A DNA stretch of 34,841 bases from Lachnoclostridium sp. (GTDB lineage Bacteria > Bacteroidota > Bacteroidia > Bacteroidales > Muribaculaceae): positions 1 to 34,841 of the forward strand of contig JAMPAP010000009.1 of NCBI GenBank assembly GCA_023667185.1, given 5' to 3'. Positions within the stretch are counted from its first letter, which is position 1; each line of letters begins with the position of its first letter. This document shows positions 8,950-16,288 of the stretch, one piece after another. The notes beneath the pieces were generated by a model, which ran no database searches, was not told where the DNA came from, and saw only the letters and a list, made by a program, of their open reading frames with translations. A program made the translations under genes and the position numbers.

Positions 8950-9492
8950 TTAACGTTTGAGCAGGCGATTCTCCTTCCATTTCAGACGGGCGATAAGGAT
9001 GCCGGCAAGGAGCATTGACAACAACGAGCCGGAGGTGATGCATAGCAGGATGATCTCGATGACTACGTCGATTGCACGAGGTATAAAGTTGTTAGCCAGC
9101 ATGTTCTCGGCGAGCTGACGCGATGGCTCCATCCCTTCAAACGGGCCGGAGGTATCGAGCCGGGCCAGCATTTCCACCTGAGAGTGGAGGAAATCAGGGT
9201 CGATCCACTTGAGATAGATCAGCATCACGAGGCCCGAAACGATGCCGGCACATGCAAAGATCACCAGACCGTACATCCATAGCATCGAGAAGGTAATGAT
9301 GCCGCCACAGCCGCGCTTGTATTTGACCATCAGCCGGTAAATCACCACCGGGACGGCTATGACCAGCACGAACGACAAGAGCCCAAGCAATGGCAAGCGG
9401 CCTGACAAAAATGAGGCCAACTGCATCACTATCAGATAGATGCCAAACAAGAAACCATCTTCAGCACCCTGTTTGTAAGGAGATATGCTCAT
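8950..9492 (-). CDS. DUF4199 family membrane protein
   Basis: A 180-residue inner-membrane protein with four hydrophobic helices (about 13-30, 34-53, 65-92 and 140-166). A polar loop (about 95-135) holds the 'Y.KWIDPDFL' and 'ENMLANNF' segments that I associate with DUF4199, a Bacteroidetes family. Function unknown; in this phylum it is frequently placed just upstream of a GT2 glycosyltransferase, as here. It is the first gene of the six-gene minus-strand operon. Its own promoter candidate (TACTTTTG at 9508-9501) leaves a leader of only a few nucleotides. Confidence 0.85.
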   Translation of the reverse strand: MSISPYKQGAEDGFLFGIYLIVMQLASFLSGRLPLLGLLSFVLVIAVPVVIYRLMVKYKRGCGGIITFSMLWMYGLVIFACAGIVSGLVMLIYLKWIDPDFLHSQVEMLARLDTSGPFEGMEPSRQLAENMLANNFIPRAIDVVIEIILLCITSGSLLSMLLAGILIARLKWKENRLLKR

Positions 9493-9500
9493 AATAAGTG

Positions 9501-9508
9501 CAAAAGTA
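9501..9508 (-). promoter_or_regulatory. Putative -7 box for the minus-strand operon (DUF4199 to PhoH)
   Basis: Read on the minus strand the sequence is TACTTTTG, a match to TAnnTTTG, ending 8 nt before the DUF4199 ATG (9492). A TTTG -33 element at proper spacing is not evident. It sits back to back with the MFS -7 box (9522-9529), so the two divergent promoters share the same 57-bp gap. Confidence 0.45.
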
Positions 9509-9521
9509 GTGATTTTTTGTG

Positions 9522-9529
9522 TAATTTTG
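9522..9529 (+). promoter_or_regulatory. Putative -7 box before the MFS-cobalamin operon
   Basis: TAATTTTG matches TAnnTTTG and lies 20 nt upstream of the ATG at 9550. This placement argues against an upstream in-frame start at 9517, which would lie before the transcription start. No cobalamin riboswitch fits in the 57-bp intergenic space. Confidence 0.5.
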
Positions 9530-9549
9530 CATCCGAAAAATCAGCAGAG

Positions 9550-10701
9550 ATGAAAAAAAGTTTGTTAGCACTTGCATTAGGCACTTTTGCACTCGGCATC
9601 GCGGAATTTTCCACGATGGGACTTCTGTCTCAGATTGCAAGTGACATGAATGTCAGCATATCCAAGGCGGGCGACTTCATATCAGCTTACGCGATGGGCG
9701 TGGCTATAGGCGCCACGTCGCTTATACTTCTGCGTAAGTGGCAGATGCAGCGGACGTTACTTCTTCTTGCCGCAATAATCGCTATAGGTAATTGTGGCGT
9801 GGCCATATCGCAGAATTACTGGATGATGATGGTGACACGATTCATTGCCGGTCTACCTCACGGGGCGTTTTTCGGAGCTGGAGCTATCGTGGCTTCGCGC
9901 ATCGTGCCGCCTGACCGTGGAGCCGAGGCGGTGGCGCTGATGGTGGGAGGTATGAACCTTGCCAACCTGATGGGTGTGCCGCTTATTACATGGCTTGGTG
10001 GCCTGATTTCGTGGCGTATGGCTTACGGTTTGTCTGCCATTACAGGCGCTGTGGCCGCGATAAGCATCTACCGCTGGATACCGGTGATAGAGCCTACATC
10101 GCCGGGCAGTATCAGGAGCCAGTTCGGATTTCTGCGGCGGCTTGCTCCTTGGCTCATCATTGGCGGCACATTTTTCGGTCAGGCGAGCGTCTACTGCTGG
10201 TATAGCTATATGGAACCCATTCTGACTCAGGTGACTGGCTTTGCAATGTCGTCAATGGGAGCGATCATGATCGTGGCCGGAGCCGGCATGACTATAGGTG
10301 GTCTCGCGGCAGGGCGATTGGCCGATAAATACAGCTCGGCGATGATTGCCGGAATAGCAGCAGCGACGGCGTTAGTTTGTATGCCATGCATTTATATCTT
10401 TGTGCATATCAAGTGGTTATCGCTTATTCTTGTGTTTATAGCCACAGCCGCTCTCTTCGCCATCGGAGGGCCGCTACAGTATATCATCGTGAAATTTTCA
10501 AAGGGAGGTGAGATGCTCGGCGGGGCGTGCATTCAGATTGCGTTTAACGTGTCAAATGCCGTGGCCGCAGCCATCGGTGGCTGGTTTATCCATAATAATT
10601 ATGGCTTGGCGTCTCCGGCGCTTGCAGGAATACCTTTTGCGCTGATAGCGTGCATATTACTATTCACACTTTACGGCCGTTATCGAAAGGAGGGCGCATG
10701 A
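9550..10701 (+). CDS. MFS transporter (AraJ-like, DHA1 type)
   Basis: A 383-residue inner-membrane protein with 12 predicted helices, similar to the AraJ/COG2814 group of major facilitator exporters. 'GTFALGIAEFSTMGLLSQIA' fits in helix 1, 'RFIAGLPHGAFFGAGAIVA' lies near residues 91-109, and the second half contains 'GRLADKYSS'. The start at 9550 was chosen because the -7 box lies at 9522-9529; an alternative start at 9517 adds 11 residues unlike a transporter N-terminus. Its stop overlaps cbiP (ATGA) and an AGGAGG-like sequence precedes the cbiP start, so it is cotranscribed with cobalamin genes. A role in moving a corrinoid or pathway intermediate is possible but is inference; AraJ relatives usually export small sugars or drugs. 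Confidence 0.9.
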   Translation: MKKSLLALALGTFALGIAEFSTMGLLSQIASDMNVSISKAGDFISAYAMGVAIGATSLILLRKWQMQRTLLLLAAIIAIGNCGVAISQNYWMMMVTRFIAGLPHGAFFGAGAIVASRIVPPDRGAEAVALMVGGMNLANLMGVPLITWLGGLISWRMAYGLSAITGAVAAISIYRWIPVIEPTSPGSIRSQFGFLRRLAPWLIIGGTFFGQASVYCWYSYMEPILTQVTGFAMSSMGAIMIVAGAGMTIGGLAAGRLADKYSSAMIAGIAAATALVCMPCIYIFVHIKWLSLILVFIATAALFAIGGPLQYIIVKFSKGGEMLGGACIQIAFNVSNAVAAAIGGWFIHNNYGLASPALAGIPFALIACILLFTLYGRYRKEGA

Positions 10702-12176
10702 GTAAATTGTCACCACTGATGCTTGGCGGGACGGGGAGCGACGTCGGCAAGAGCCTTATTGCAACCGGTTTATGTCGGATTTTTAAACAAGATGGCTATA
10801 ATCCGGCTCCGTTTAAGGCGCAGAATATGGCGCTGAATTCTTTCGTCACTGCTGACGGGCTCGAGATTGGTCGCGCCCAAGCCGTACAGGCCGAAGCGGC
10901 CGGGGTAGCTTGTTCTGCCGACATGAATCCACTGCTGCTCAAGCCGTTAGGTAATATGAAGTCGCAGGTTGTACTCAATGGTCGTCCCCTCGCCAACGTG
11001 AGCTCACGCGATTATTACCGGGATGAGGAGAGGCGGAAGATGCTTCGCACCGAAGTAGAAAAGGCATTTGACCGATTATCAGCGAAATATAATCCCGTAG
11101 TCATGGAGGGAGCAGGCAGTATAGCTGAGCTTAATCTTCAGAAATATGATCTGGTGAATATGTCGATGGCTGAGTATGCCTATGCTAAGGTGATACTTGT
11201 GGCTGATATCGATCGCGGCGGGGTTTTTGCCTCAGTATATGGCTCGATTATGCTCCAGAATGAGAGGTATCGAGATTTAATCAAAGGAGTGATTATCAAT
11301 AAGTTCAGAGGTGACATAAGTCTATTTGACGAAGGGCGTAAGATGCTGGTGGAACTATGTGGCGTGCCTGTGTTAGGAGTTGTGCCATACTCTACTGACT
11401 TTCACATCGACGAGGAGGATTCCGTGGCGCTCTCTCGTAAAATAAAAAATGAGGGGAATATGAACGGAAAAATCATAGTAAGTATAGTGTTAATCAGCCA
11501 TATATCTAATTTTACTGATTTTAATTCTCTGGAACATGACAATCGTTTTTCGGTACGCTATGTTTCTGAAATTGAAGATATTAATAGCGCCGACATTATA
11601 ATTATCCCGGGTTCAAAAAATACGATTGACGATCTTCAGAAGCTGCATCATACCGGGATGTCGCAGGCTATAATTAAGGCAGCTGCTGCCGGGAAAGTGG
11701 TTATCGGCGTTTGTGGCGGATACCAAATGCTTGGAGATCAGGTAAATGACCCTGACGGGGTAGAAGGTGAGATCAGTTGTATCGCAGGGCTCGGACTATT
11801 GCCGGTAGTGACTACTTTACTTCCTGAAAAACTTACTCGACAGACAAGTTTCAAATTTCTTGATTACGAGGATGAATGTTTTGGTTACGAGATACATGCA
11901 GGTATTACTCAGGTCAAGGGCAAGACCATAAATCATCTCGATGATGGCAGGGAAGACGGCTGCACCAATAATAATGTCTATGGCACTTATCTCCATGGTA
12001 TTTTTGACAATAATAGCGTCCGCGATTATTTCTATAACCTTTTAAAGTCCTCTGAAAATGAGGAAGTTGAAAGATTGGACTATAAAGTCTGGAAGGAGCA
12101 GCAGTATGATCTTTTGGCCAATCATCTTCGCAAGTATATTGATATTGACAAACTTTACGATATTCTTAAGTCATGA
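10698..12176 (+). CDS. cbiP: Cobyric acid synthase (CbiP/CobQ)
   Basis: A 492-residue enzyme that amidates four carboxylates of adenosylcobyrinic acid a,c-diamide, using glutamine and ATP. The N-terminal P-loop-like domain has 'GGTGSDVGKS' (10-19), then 'PFKAQNMALNS' and 'DMNPLLLKP'. The C-terminal type-1 glutamine amidotransferase domain has 'GVCGGYQMLG' with the nucleophile Cys339, the 'GYEIHAG' block and a 'GTYLHGIFDN' His. The start at 10698 overlaps the MFS stop; a longer frame from a GTG at 10650 is rejected. The second half is clearly AT-rich (for example 32% G+C over 12001-12060), unlike ftsY (67% over 18961-19020). Neighbours cobD and cbiB follow the same pathway. Confidence 0.95.
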   Translation: MSKLSPLMLGGTGSDVGKSLIATGLCRIFKQDGYNPAPFKAQNMALNSFVTADGLEIGRAQAVQAEAAGVACSADMNPLLLKPLGNMKSQVVLNGRPLANVSSRDYYRDEERRKMLRTEVEKAFDRLSAKYNPVVMEGAGSIAELNLQKYDLVNMSMAEYAYAKVILVADIDRGGVFASVYGSIMLQNERYRDLIKGVIINKFRGDISLFDEGRKMLVELCGVPVLGVVPYSTDFHIDEEDSVALSRKIKNEGNMNGKIIVSIVLISHISNFTDFNSLEHDNRFSVRYVSEIEDINSADIIIIPGSKNTIDDLQKLHHTGMSQAIIKAAAAGKVVIGVCGGYQMLGDQVNDPDGVEGEISCIAGLGLLPVVTTLLPEKLTRQTSFKFLDYEDECFGYEIHAGITQVKGKTINHLDDGREDGCTNNNVYGTYLHGIFDNNSVRDYFYNLLKSSENEEVERLDYKVWKEQQYDLLANHLRKYIDIDKLYDILKS

Positions 12177-13189
12177 TCGAGGGACATGGTGACGACATTT
12201 ATAAGTTTGACAGACGTATCAAGCTGAATTTCAGCTCAAACGTTGTCTCAACTTTTGACCACAACGGGTTGCTCCGGCATCTCGCCGGGAAGTCATGGTT
12301 GATCGGAAGCTATCCCCCACCCTCGCCTGTTAACTTAGAGGAGAAAATAGCCAATAATTATGGCATATCTTCTGAAAATGTGATGGTTACGGCAGGTGCA
12401 ACTGATGCAATATACTCTATTGCATCGTTGTATCGGCAGAACACTTCGGGAATCGTGGTGCCTTCATTCAGAGAGTATGAAGACGCCTGCGTGGTTCATG
12501 ACCACAAGGTAAAGTATTTATCGAGTTTCCCCAGTGATGTTCAGCCGGATATACTATGGATTTGCAGCCCTGCCAACCCTACCGGGATAGTTACTCCTAA
12601 AAATGAAATTCTCGGATATGCCCGAAGTAATCATGACACTTTGGTTATTGTCGATCAGGCTTATGCGCATTATACAGATCTTCCAATAATTACACCAACT
12701 GAGGCTGCCGGAATGAATAATTTGTTGCTCTTGGGATCGTTCACCAAGCGATTTGCCACACCGGGTCTTAGAATAGGATATATTATTGGAAATGTGGCTA
12801 TTATCTCTCGTCTTAAAGAACGACGAATGCCATGGAATATCGGAGGCATATCAATGGAGGCTGCCGGTTATCTGCTTGATAATGCATCAGATTATATAAT
12901 TGATTATAAGACGCTTAACCGCGAGATTGGCCGCATATCCAAGGAGTTGGAGAGGGTGGGTATAAGCGCTACAAGGTCTGACTGTAATTTCGCTCTTTTC
13001 TGTCTTCCGGAGGGGTTGAAGGCCTGCGATCTTAAGCAATGGCTTGTAGATGAAGAGGGTATACTCATCCGTGACGCTTCAAATTTTCGCGGACTTGATG
13101 AAAGACATTTTCGGGTTGCGGCTCGGATGAAAGATGATAATAACCTATTAATCAATTCCCTGCGACGATGGATCAGTTTGCAGCAGTAG
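12173..13189 (+). CDS. cobD: Threonine-phosphate decarboxylase-like aminotransferase (CobD)
   Basis: A 338-residue fold-type I PLP enzyme of the histidinol-phosphate aminotransferase/CobD group. Salmonella-type CobD decarboxylates L-threonine-O-3-phosphate to (R)-1-amino-2-propanol phosphate, the linker of the nucleotide loop. Visible: 'LNFSSNVV' (18-25), 'GATDAIYSI' (75-83), 'SPANPTG' (132-138), the PLP Lys192 in 'SFTKRF' and the substrate/phosphate-binding 'PGLRIGY' with Arg200. It is slightly shorter than the usual 350-370 residues. Position between cbiP and cbiB, with an ATGA overlap upstream and 22-bp overlap downstream, supports CobD over HisC. The region is AT-rich. Confidence 0.88.
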   Translation: MIEGHGDDIYKFDRRIKLNFSSNVVSTFDHNGLLRHLAGKSWLIGSYPPPSPVNLEEKIANNYGISSENVMVTAGATDAIYSIASLYRQNTSGIVVPSFREYEDACVVHDHKVKYLSSFPSDVQPDILWICSPANPTGIVTPKNEILGYARSNHDTLVIVDQAYAHYTDLPIITPTEAAGMNNLLLLGSFTKRFATPGLRIGYIIGNVAIISRLKERRMPWNIGGISMEAAGYLLDNASDYIIDYKTLNREIGRISKELERVGISATRSDCNFALFCLPEGLKACDLKQWLVDEEGILIRDASNFRGLDERHFRVAARMKDDNNLLINSLRRWISLQQ

Positions 13190-14091
13190 CTCCGCTTTTA
13201 ATTGGATGGTGTCTCGACCTGATACTTGGCGACCCGTCATGGCTCCCACATCCTATAGTAGGATACGGCAAGGCTATTGGAGCCTGCGAGCGCCGGTTCA
13301 ACAACGGCAACAATCGGTTTAGCAAAGGTATGTTTACTGCTATAGGACTGATAGTCAGCACATATTTAATTACATTGCTATTGCTCGATTTCTTGTCGCC
13401 CTACCCGATAATAAGGATGATCGTGGTCACTATCGGAGTTTTCTACTGCCTGGCCGGGACTACGCTGATTCGTGAGGTAAGAGCTGTGTTTGAGGCAGTT
13501 GACCACTCATTGGAAGAGGGTCGAAAGCAGGTAGCAAGGATCGTGGGGCGCGACACGGGTCGCCTTTCAGCCCAGGAAATACGAACAGCTGCGTTGGAGA
13601 CTCTGGCTGAAAATCTTTCGGATGGCGTTATAGCACCTTTGTTTTGGTTTGCACTGCTCGGCCTCCCGGGAATGATGGCTTACAAAATGGTCAACACGCT
13701 CGACTCGATGATTGGCTACCGTAACGACCGCTATAAGGATTTCGGCTGTGCGGCGGCGAGGATTGACGATGTGGCTAATTATCTTCCTGCCCGTATAACA
13801 GCACTCCTTATGGTTATTGCATCCGGTCGCATAACCCTGATTTCCAAGGTGAGAGAGAACGGACCACTTCATGCGAGCCCCAATAGCGGCTATCCTGAAG
13901 CAGCTCTTGCTGCGATTCTTGATTGTCGGTTTGGCGGGCCACATGATTATTTCGGTCAGGAAGTCTACAAGCCCTTTATCGGAGATAACCCGCGCGAAAT
14001 CTCTGATCATGATCTTGCTATATCGTTGAATATCAGCAGGCGTTCAGAAGTGTTAGCAGTCATTCTGACAGCAATCTGTCGCATAATCTGA
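13168..14091 (+). CDS. cbiB: Adenosylcobinamide-phosphate synthase (CbiB)
   Basis: A 307-residue inner-membrane enzyme that joins aminopropanol phosphate (product of CobD) to adenosylcobyric acid. Family hallmarks are 'DLILGDPSWLPHPIVGYGK' (17-35), 'LAENLSDGVIAPLFWFALLG' (about 149-168), 'YKMVNTLDSMIGYRN' (about 172-186) and 'DDVANYLPARITALL' (about 198-212). The length matches the family. It starts within the cobD coding end. Its 3' end overlaps the convergent HAD gene by 32 bp. The remaining late genes (cobU, cobS, cobT, alpha-ribazole phosphatase) are not in the window. Confidence 0.95.
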   Translation: MDQFAAVAPLLIGWCLDLILGDPSWLPHPIVGYGKAIGACERRFNNGNNRFSKGMFTAIGLIVSTYLITLLLLDFLSPYPIIRMIVVTIGVFYCLAGTTLIREVRAVFEAVDHSLEEGRKQVARIVGRDTGRLSAQEIRTAALETLAENLSDGVIAPLFWFALLGLPGMMAYKMVNTLDSMIGYRNDRYKDFGCAAARIDDVANYLPARITALLMVIASGRITLISKVRENGPLHASPNSGYPEAALAAILDCRFGGPHDYFGQEVYKPFIGDNPREISDHDLAISLNISRRSEVLAVILTAICRII

Positions 14092-14647
14092 CGAGGGCTT
14101 CATCGTCAGTTGGTAAGTAATCTGAGACATCGGCTAATTTACTGCATATCAGCTCGCCATACATGATTCCAATTGCTATATCAGCCTGCTCCATCGCAGC
14201 GCAGTCGTTAGCGCCATCGCCTATATATACCACCTTGTAACCCATGGCTTTAAGCTCGTTCACAACATTGACCTTGTCGATAATTCGAATCATGGGGCGT
14301 AGTGTCGAGCATATCCAGCAGCATCTTATCTTTTCCCTCACCTTATGAATCCATTCTGCCGCATTTGATGTAGCTATCAAGCAGATATATGGATGTGAAT
14401 TTATCCAGTCAACAATTTCCTTCCTCAATGTTACGGTAGCAACCGCATCTGCGACAGCCGGATTAGGAAACTTACTCAATATCTCGATACGTTGCTGTAA
14501 GTTAGAGAGATAGTCATCAGATCCTGTCACTGCCTGACGAGTTGTTGCTTCAAAGCCTTTGTTTATACCAAGCATTTTCGCCGCTACCGGGAGTGACTCC
14601 TCAATAGTCAACGTGCCGTCAAAATCAAATACAAATACCGTTTTCAA
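14060..14647 (-). CDS. HAD-family phosphatase (SerB-like)
   Basis: A 195-residue HAD hydrolase of the phosphoserine-phosphatase-like type. Motif I is 'FDFDGTLT' with Asp8 nucleophile and Asp10, motif II is 'LIATSN' and motif IV is 'IGDGANDCAAMEQADIAIG'. It lacks the longer domain of true SerB, so I do not assign phosphoserine as substrate. Its start overlaps the holB stop by 4 bp, making a two-gene minus-strand operon. The 3' end overlaps cbiB by 32 bp in convergent orientation. A 5'-phosphate of a cobalamin intermediate or threonine phosphate would be a tempting substrate from position, but convergent genes are not evidence of shared pathway. Confidence 0.85.
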   Translation of the reverse strand: MKTVFVFDFDGTLTIEESLPVAAKMLGINKGFEATTRQAVTGSDDYLSNLQQRIEILSKFPNPAVADAVATVTLRKEIVDWINSHPYICLIATSNAAEWIHKVREKIRCCWICSTLRPMIRIIDKVNVVNELKAMGYKVVYIGDGANDCAAMEQADIAIGIMYGELICSKLADVSDYLPTDDEALVRLCDRLLSE

Positions 14648-15771
14648 AAGTTCTTAATGAGAATTATCATCTTCACGGCAAAGTCAAAATTGACGATCTT
14701 ACCGTTGGCATTTCCGGCGATATCTTCCTGAGCCTTATTCATTTCCTCGATTATCTGCTCAGCATTATTCTCAGTAATAAATCGCGCAAAATTATGACTG
14801 AATTTCCCCTCTTCGCGATTTAGATAGTTGAGCGAGTCAATATGGAAATTATATATAAAGTTCTCACGGATAAGCCGTTGGGCATAATCATAAAATTTTA
14901 TCTGTTGCTCTCTACCGAGGGCGGCAAGATCAGCACCCCATTTCTTAAGTTCATTAACATCACGCTGATAAGCCTTGCGCATGAGCGAAACGAAGAAGTC
15001 GAAAAACATTCTCGACATACTCGTTGCGTCGAGTGAACGTAACGCTCTAACTACATCTCCCTCAGCGATATGAGCCTCAGCCATAGCATCTTGCGGATCC
15101 ATCGCAGCCTTATTTACAAGATAAGTGGCTACCTCTTCATCGCTCAACCGGGTCACCTCTATCGGGCGGCAGCGTGAATAAATGGTCGGGAGAATAGAGG
15201 CTGCATCATCCGACACGAGGATAAAAATCGTGTCCTCAAACGGCTCTTCGATGAGTTTAAGCAACTTATTTGCCGTCTGCTCATTCATTTTCTCCGGCAA
15301 CCATATCAGCACCACCTTGTATTTCGACACAGCAGCCGTCACACTGAGTTTGCGCTCAAGCTGCTCACTCTCTGACACATAGATCTGAGGCTGAGCATTC
15401 TTCTTGTCGAGCATCGCAGTCCATTTCTCAAAATCCATGTAAGGGCTTACGGTAATGAATTTCCTAAAATCCTCGATGTAATCGTCTGACAATGGTGCTT
15501 TTATCTTATCCGTTTTGACAACAGGAAACACATAAAGCGTGTCGATATGATTCAACGATTGATGCTGACGGCAGGAAGCACACACGCCGCAACTCTCGCC
15601 ATCCCTGCGGTTTTCGCAATGAAGATACTGAGCAAAAGCCCTTGCCATCAAAAACTTACCGCTACCCGACGGGCCATGAAGCAGTATGGCATGTGGTATA
15701 CGGTCGTCAACCACCATATCGCGCAGCTGACGCTTTATATTATCGTGAGAAACAATGTCGGAAAACTTCAT
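14644..15771 (-). CDS. holB: DNA polymerase III subunit delta' (clamp loader)
   Basis: A 375-residue AAA+ clamp-loader subunit. The P-loop region 'GPSGSGKF' (33-40) has Phe where Thr/Ser normally coordinates Mg2+, consistent with the non-hydrolysing role of delta'. The zinc-binding Cys residues are C52, C61, C64 and C67. 'VVLIWLPEKMNEQTANKLLK' corresponds to the Bacteroidetes variant of the 'vi..ae.mn..aaNaLLK' block, and 'ILPTIYSRCRPI' contains the SRC motif. The start at 15771 is preceded by a -7 box ending only 4 nt upstream, so the mRNA may be leaderless. It is followed directly by the HAD phosphatase gene. Confidence 0.93.
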   Translation of the reverse strand: MKFSDIVSHDNIKRQLRDMVVDDRIPHAILLHGPSGSGKFLMARAFAQYLHCENRRDGESCGVCASCRQHQSLNHIDTLYVFPVVKTDKIKAPLSDDYIEDFRKFITVSPYMDFEKWTAMLDKKNAQPQIYVSESEQLERKLSVTAAVSKYKVVLIWLPEKMNEQTANKLLKLIEEPFEDTIFILVSDDAASILPTIYSRCRPIEVTRLSDEEVATYLVNKAAMDPQDAMAEAHIAEGDVVRALRSLDATSMSRMFFDFFVSLMRKAYQRDVNELKKWGADLAALGREQQIKFYDYAQRLIRENFIYNFHIDSLNYLNREEGKFSHNFARFITENNAEQIIEEMNKAQEDIAGNANGKIVNFDFAVKMIILIKNF

Positions 15772-15775
15772 TCAG

Positions 15776-15783
15776 CAAAGTTA
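15776..15783 (-). promoter_or_regulatory. Putative -7 box for holB
   Basis: Minus-strand TAACTTTG matches TAnnTTTG exactly and ends 4 nt before the holB ATG. A CTTG (one mismatch to TTTG) lies 20 nt upstream at 15807-15804. Transcription would begin at or within a few bases of the start codon. Confidence 0.5.
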
Positions 15784-15837
15784 CTCAGAAATCCTGAATC
15801 CGCCAAGCAAAAAAAATCGCAAATTTCCGTGTTAAAA

Positions 15838-15869
15838 TTTGGAAAATCCAAATTCATATTATATTTTTG
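15838..15869 (+). promoter_or_regulatory. Consensus Bacteroides promoter facing the repeat block and AAA ATPase
   Basis: TTTG at 15838-15841, a 20-nt spacer and TATTTTTG at 15862-15869 match both elements of the Bacteroidetes sigma-ABfr consensus at ideal spacing. Predicted start is near 15875. The first recognised gene, the AAA ATPase, begins about 410 nt further on, so the transcript has an unusually long leader or a separate small RNA is made. Confidence 0.6.
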
Positions 15870-15897
15870 CACTACCAAGGAGAAAAGGCGCCTCCTC

Positions 15898-16029
15898 ATG
15901 CCACTTATGCCCCGTCATGCTTCATCATGATGCCTCAGGCTTCATCATGCCTTCTCATGATGCCTCAGGCTTCATCATGATGTCTCATGCTTCATCATGA
16001 TGCCTCAGCCCCCTCATGATTTCTCATAA
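15898..16029 (+). repeat. 20-bp direct-repeat block with overlapping micro-ORFs
   Basis: Units of about 20 bp lie at 15921-15940, 15951-15970, 15971-15990 and 15991-16010, with an extra half unit at 15941-15950. Each is built from TTCATCATGA plus TGCCTCAGGC-like halves; CATCATGATG is itself palindromic. Read in frame, the block gives four micro-ORFs chained by ATGA stop/start overlaps: 15898-15930 (MPLMPRHASS), 15927-15980 (MMPQASSCLLMMPQASS), 15977-16000 (MMSHASS) and 15997-16029 (MMPQPPHDFS). Whether any is translated is unknown. A similar motif recurs at 34815-34841, indicating a dispersed repeat family. Confidence 0.75.
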
Positions 16030-16288
16030 TAATTTTCATATTCTATGATCTATTCGCATTTCACTCTACTCTCATTGCAGCCATCTGCCCCACCCGGCAG
16101 AAGGAGAGTGTGGTGCGTTTAGCATTTCACCAACTGTTTTACTGACGCCACATTTGCAATCTCCAGCCACAGCTATGCCCTGACGTATAGCCCGTCGGCA
16201 GGAGGTAAGTAGCTCATTGACATGTTGGTAACGGGTTCCGGTGGTAGGCCACCGGCTAATAATTTATTAACCATTAAACTCATAGAAT
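16030..16288 (+). other. Non-coding leader upstream of the AAA ATPase, with hairpins
   Basis: About 260 bp without a supported gene. Two simple hairpins are visible: CTGCC/GGCAG at 16085-16089 and 16096-16100, and a stronger one with CCGGTGG at 16238-16244, loop TAGG, and CCACCGG at 16249-16255. The latter lies 33 nt before the ATG at 16289 and has no following T-tract, so it is not an intrinsic terminator. It might control translation of the ATPase or be a degraded repeat. I recognise no known riboswitch. Confidence 0.45.

Noticed and set aside
9493-9549. Cobalamin riboswitch ahead of the MFS-cob operon
   Set aside because: The gap is only 57 bp and is filled by two divergent -7 boxes; a B12 riboswitch needs roughly 200 nt.
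9517-9549. Upstream start extending the MFS protein by 11 residues
   Set aside because: It lies before or inside the -7 box at 9522-9529 and would not be in the transcript.
10650-10697. GTG start extending cobyric acid synthase by 16 residues
   Set aside because: It is inside the MFS coding end; the ATG at 10698 has an AGGAGG-like site and an ATGA overlap, and begins the family's normal N-terminus.
15898-16029. CRISPR array or integron-type array
   Set aside because: The repeats are adjacent 20-bp units without unique spacers of constant length.
16238-16255. Intrinsic terminator before the AAA ATPase
   Set aside because: The stem is good but no T-tract follows.
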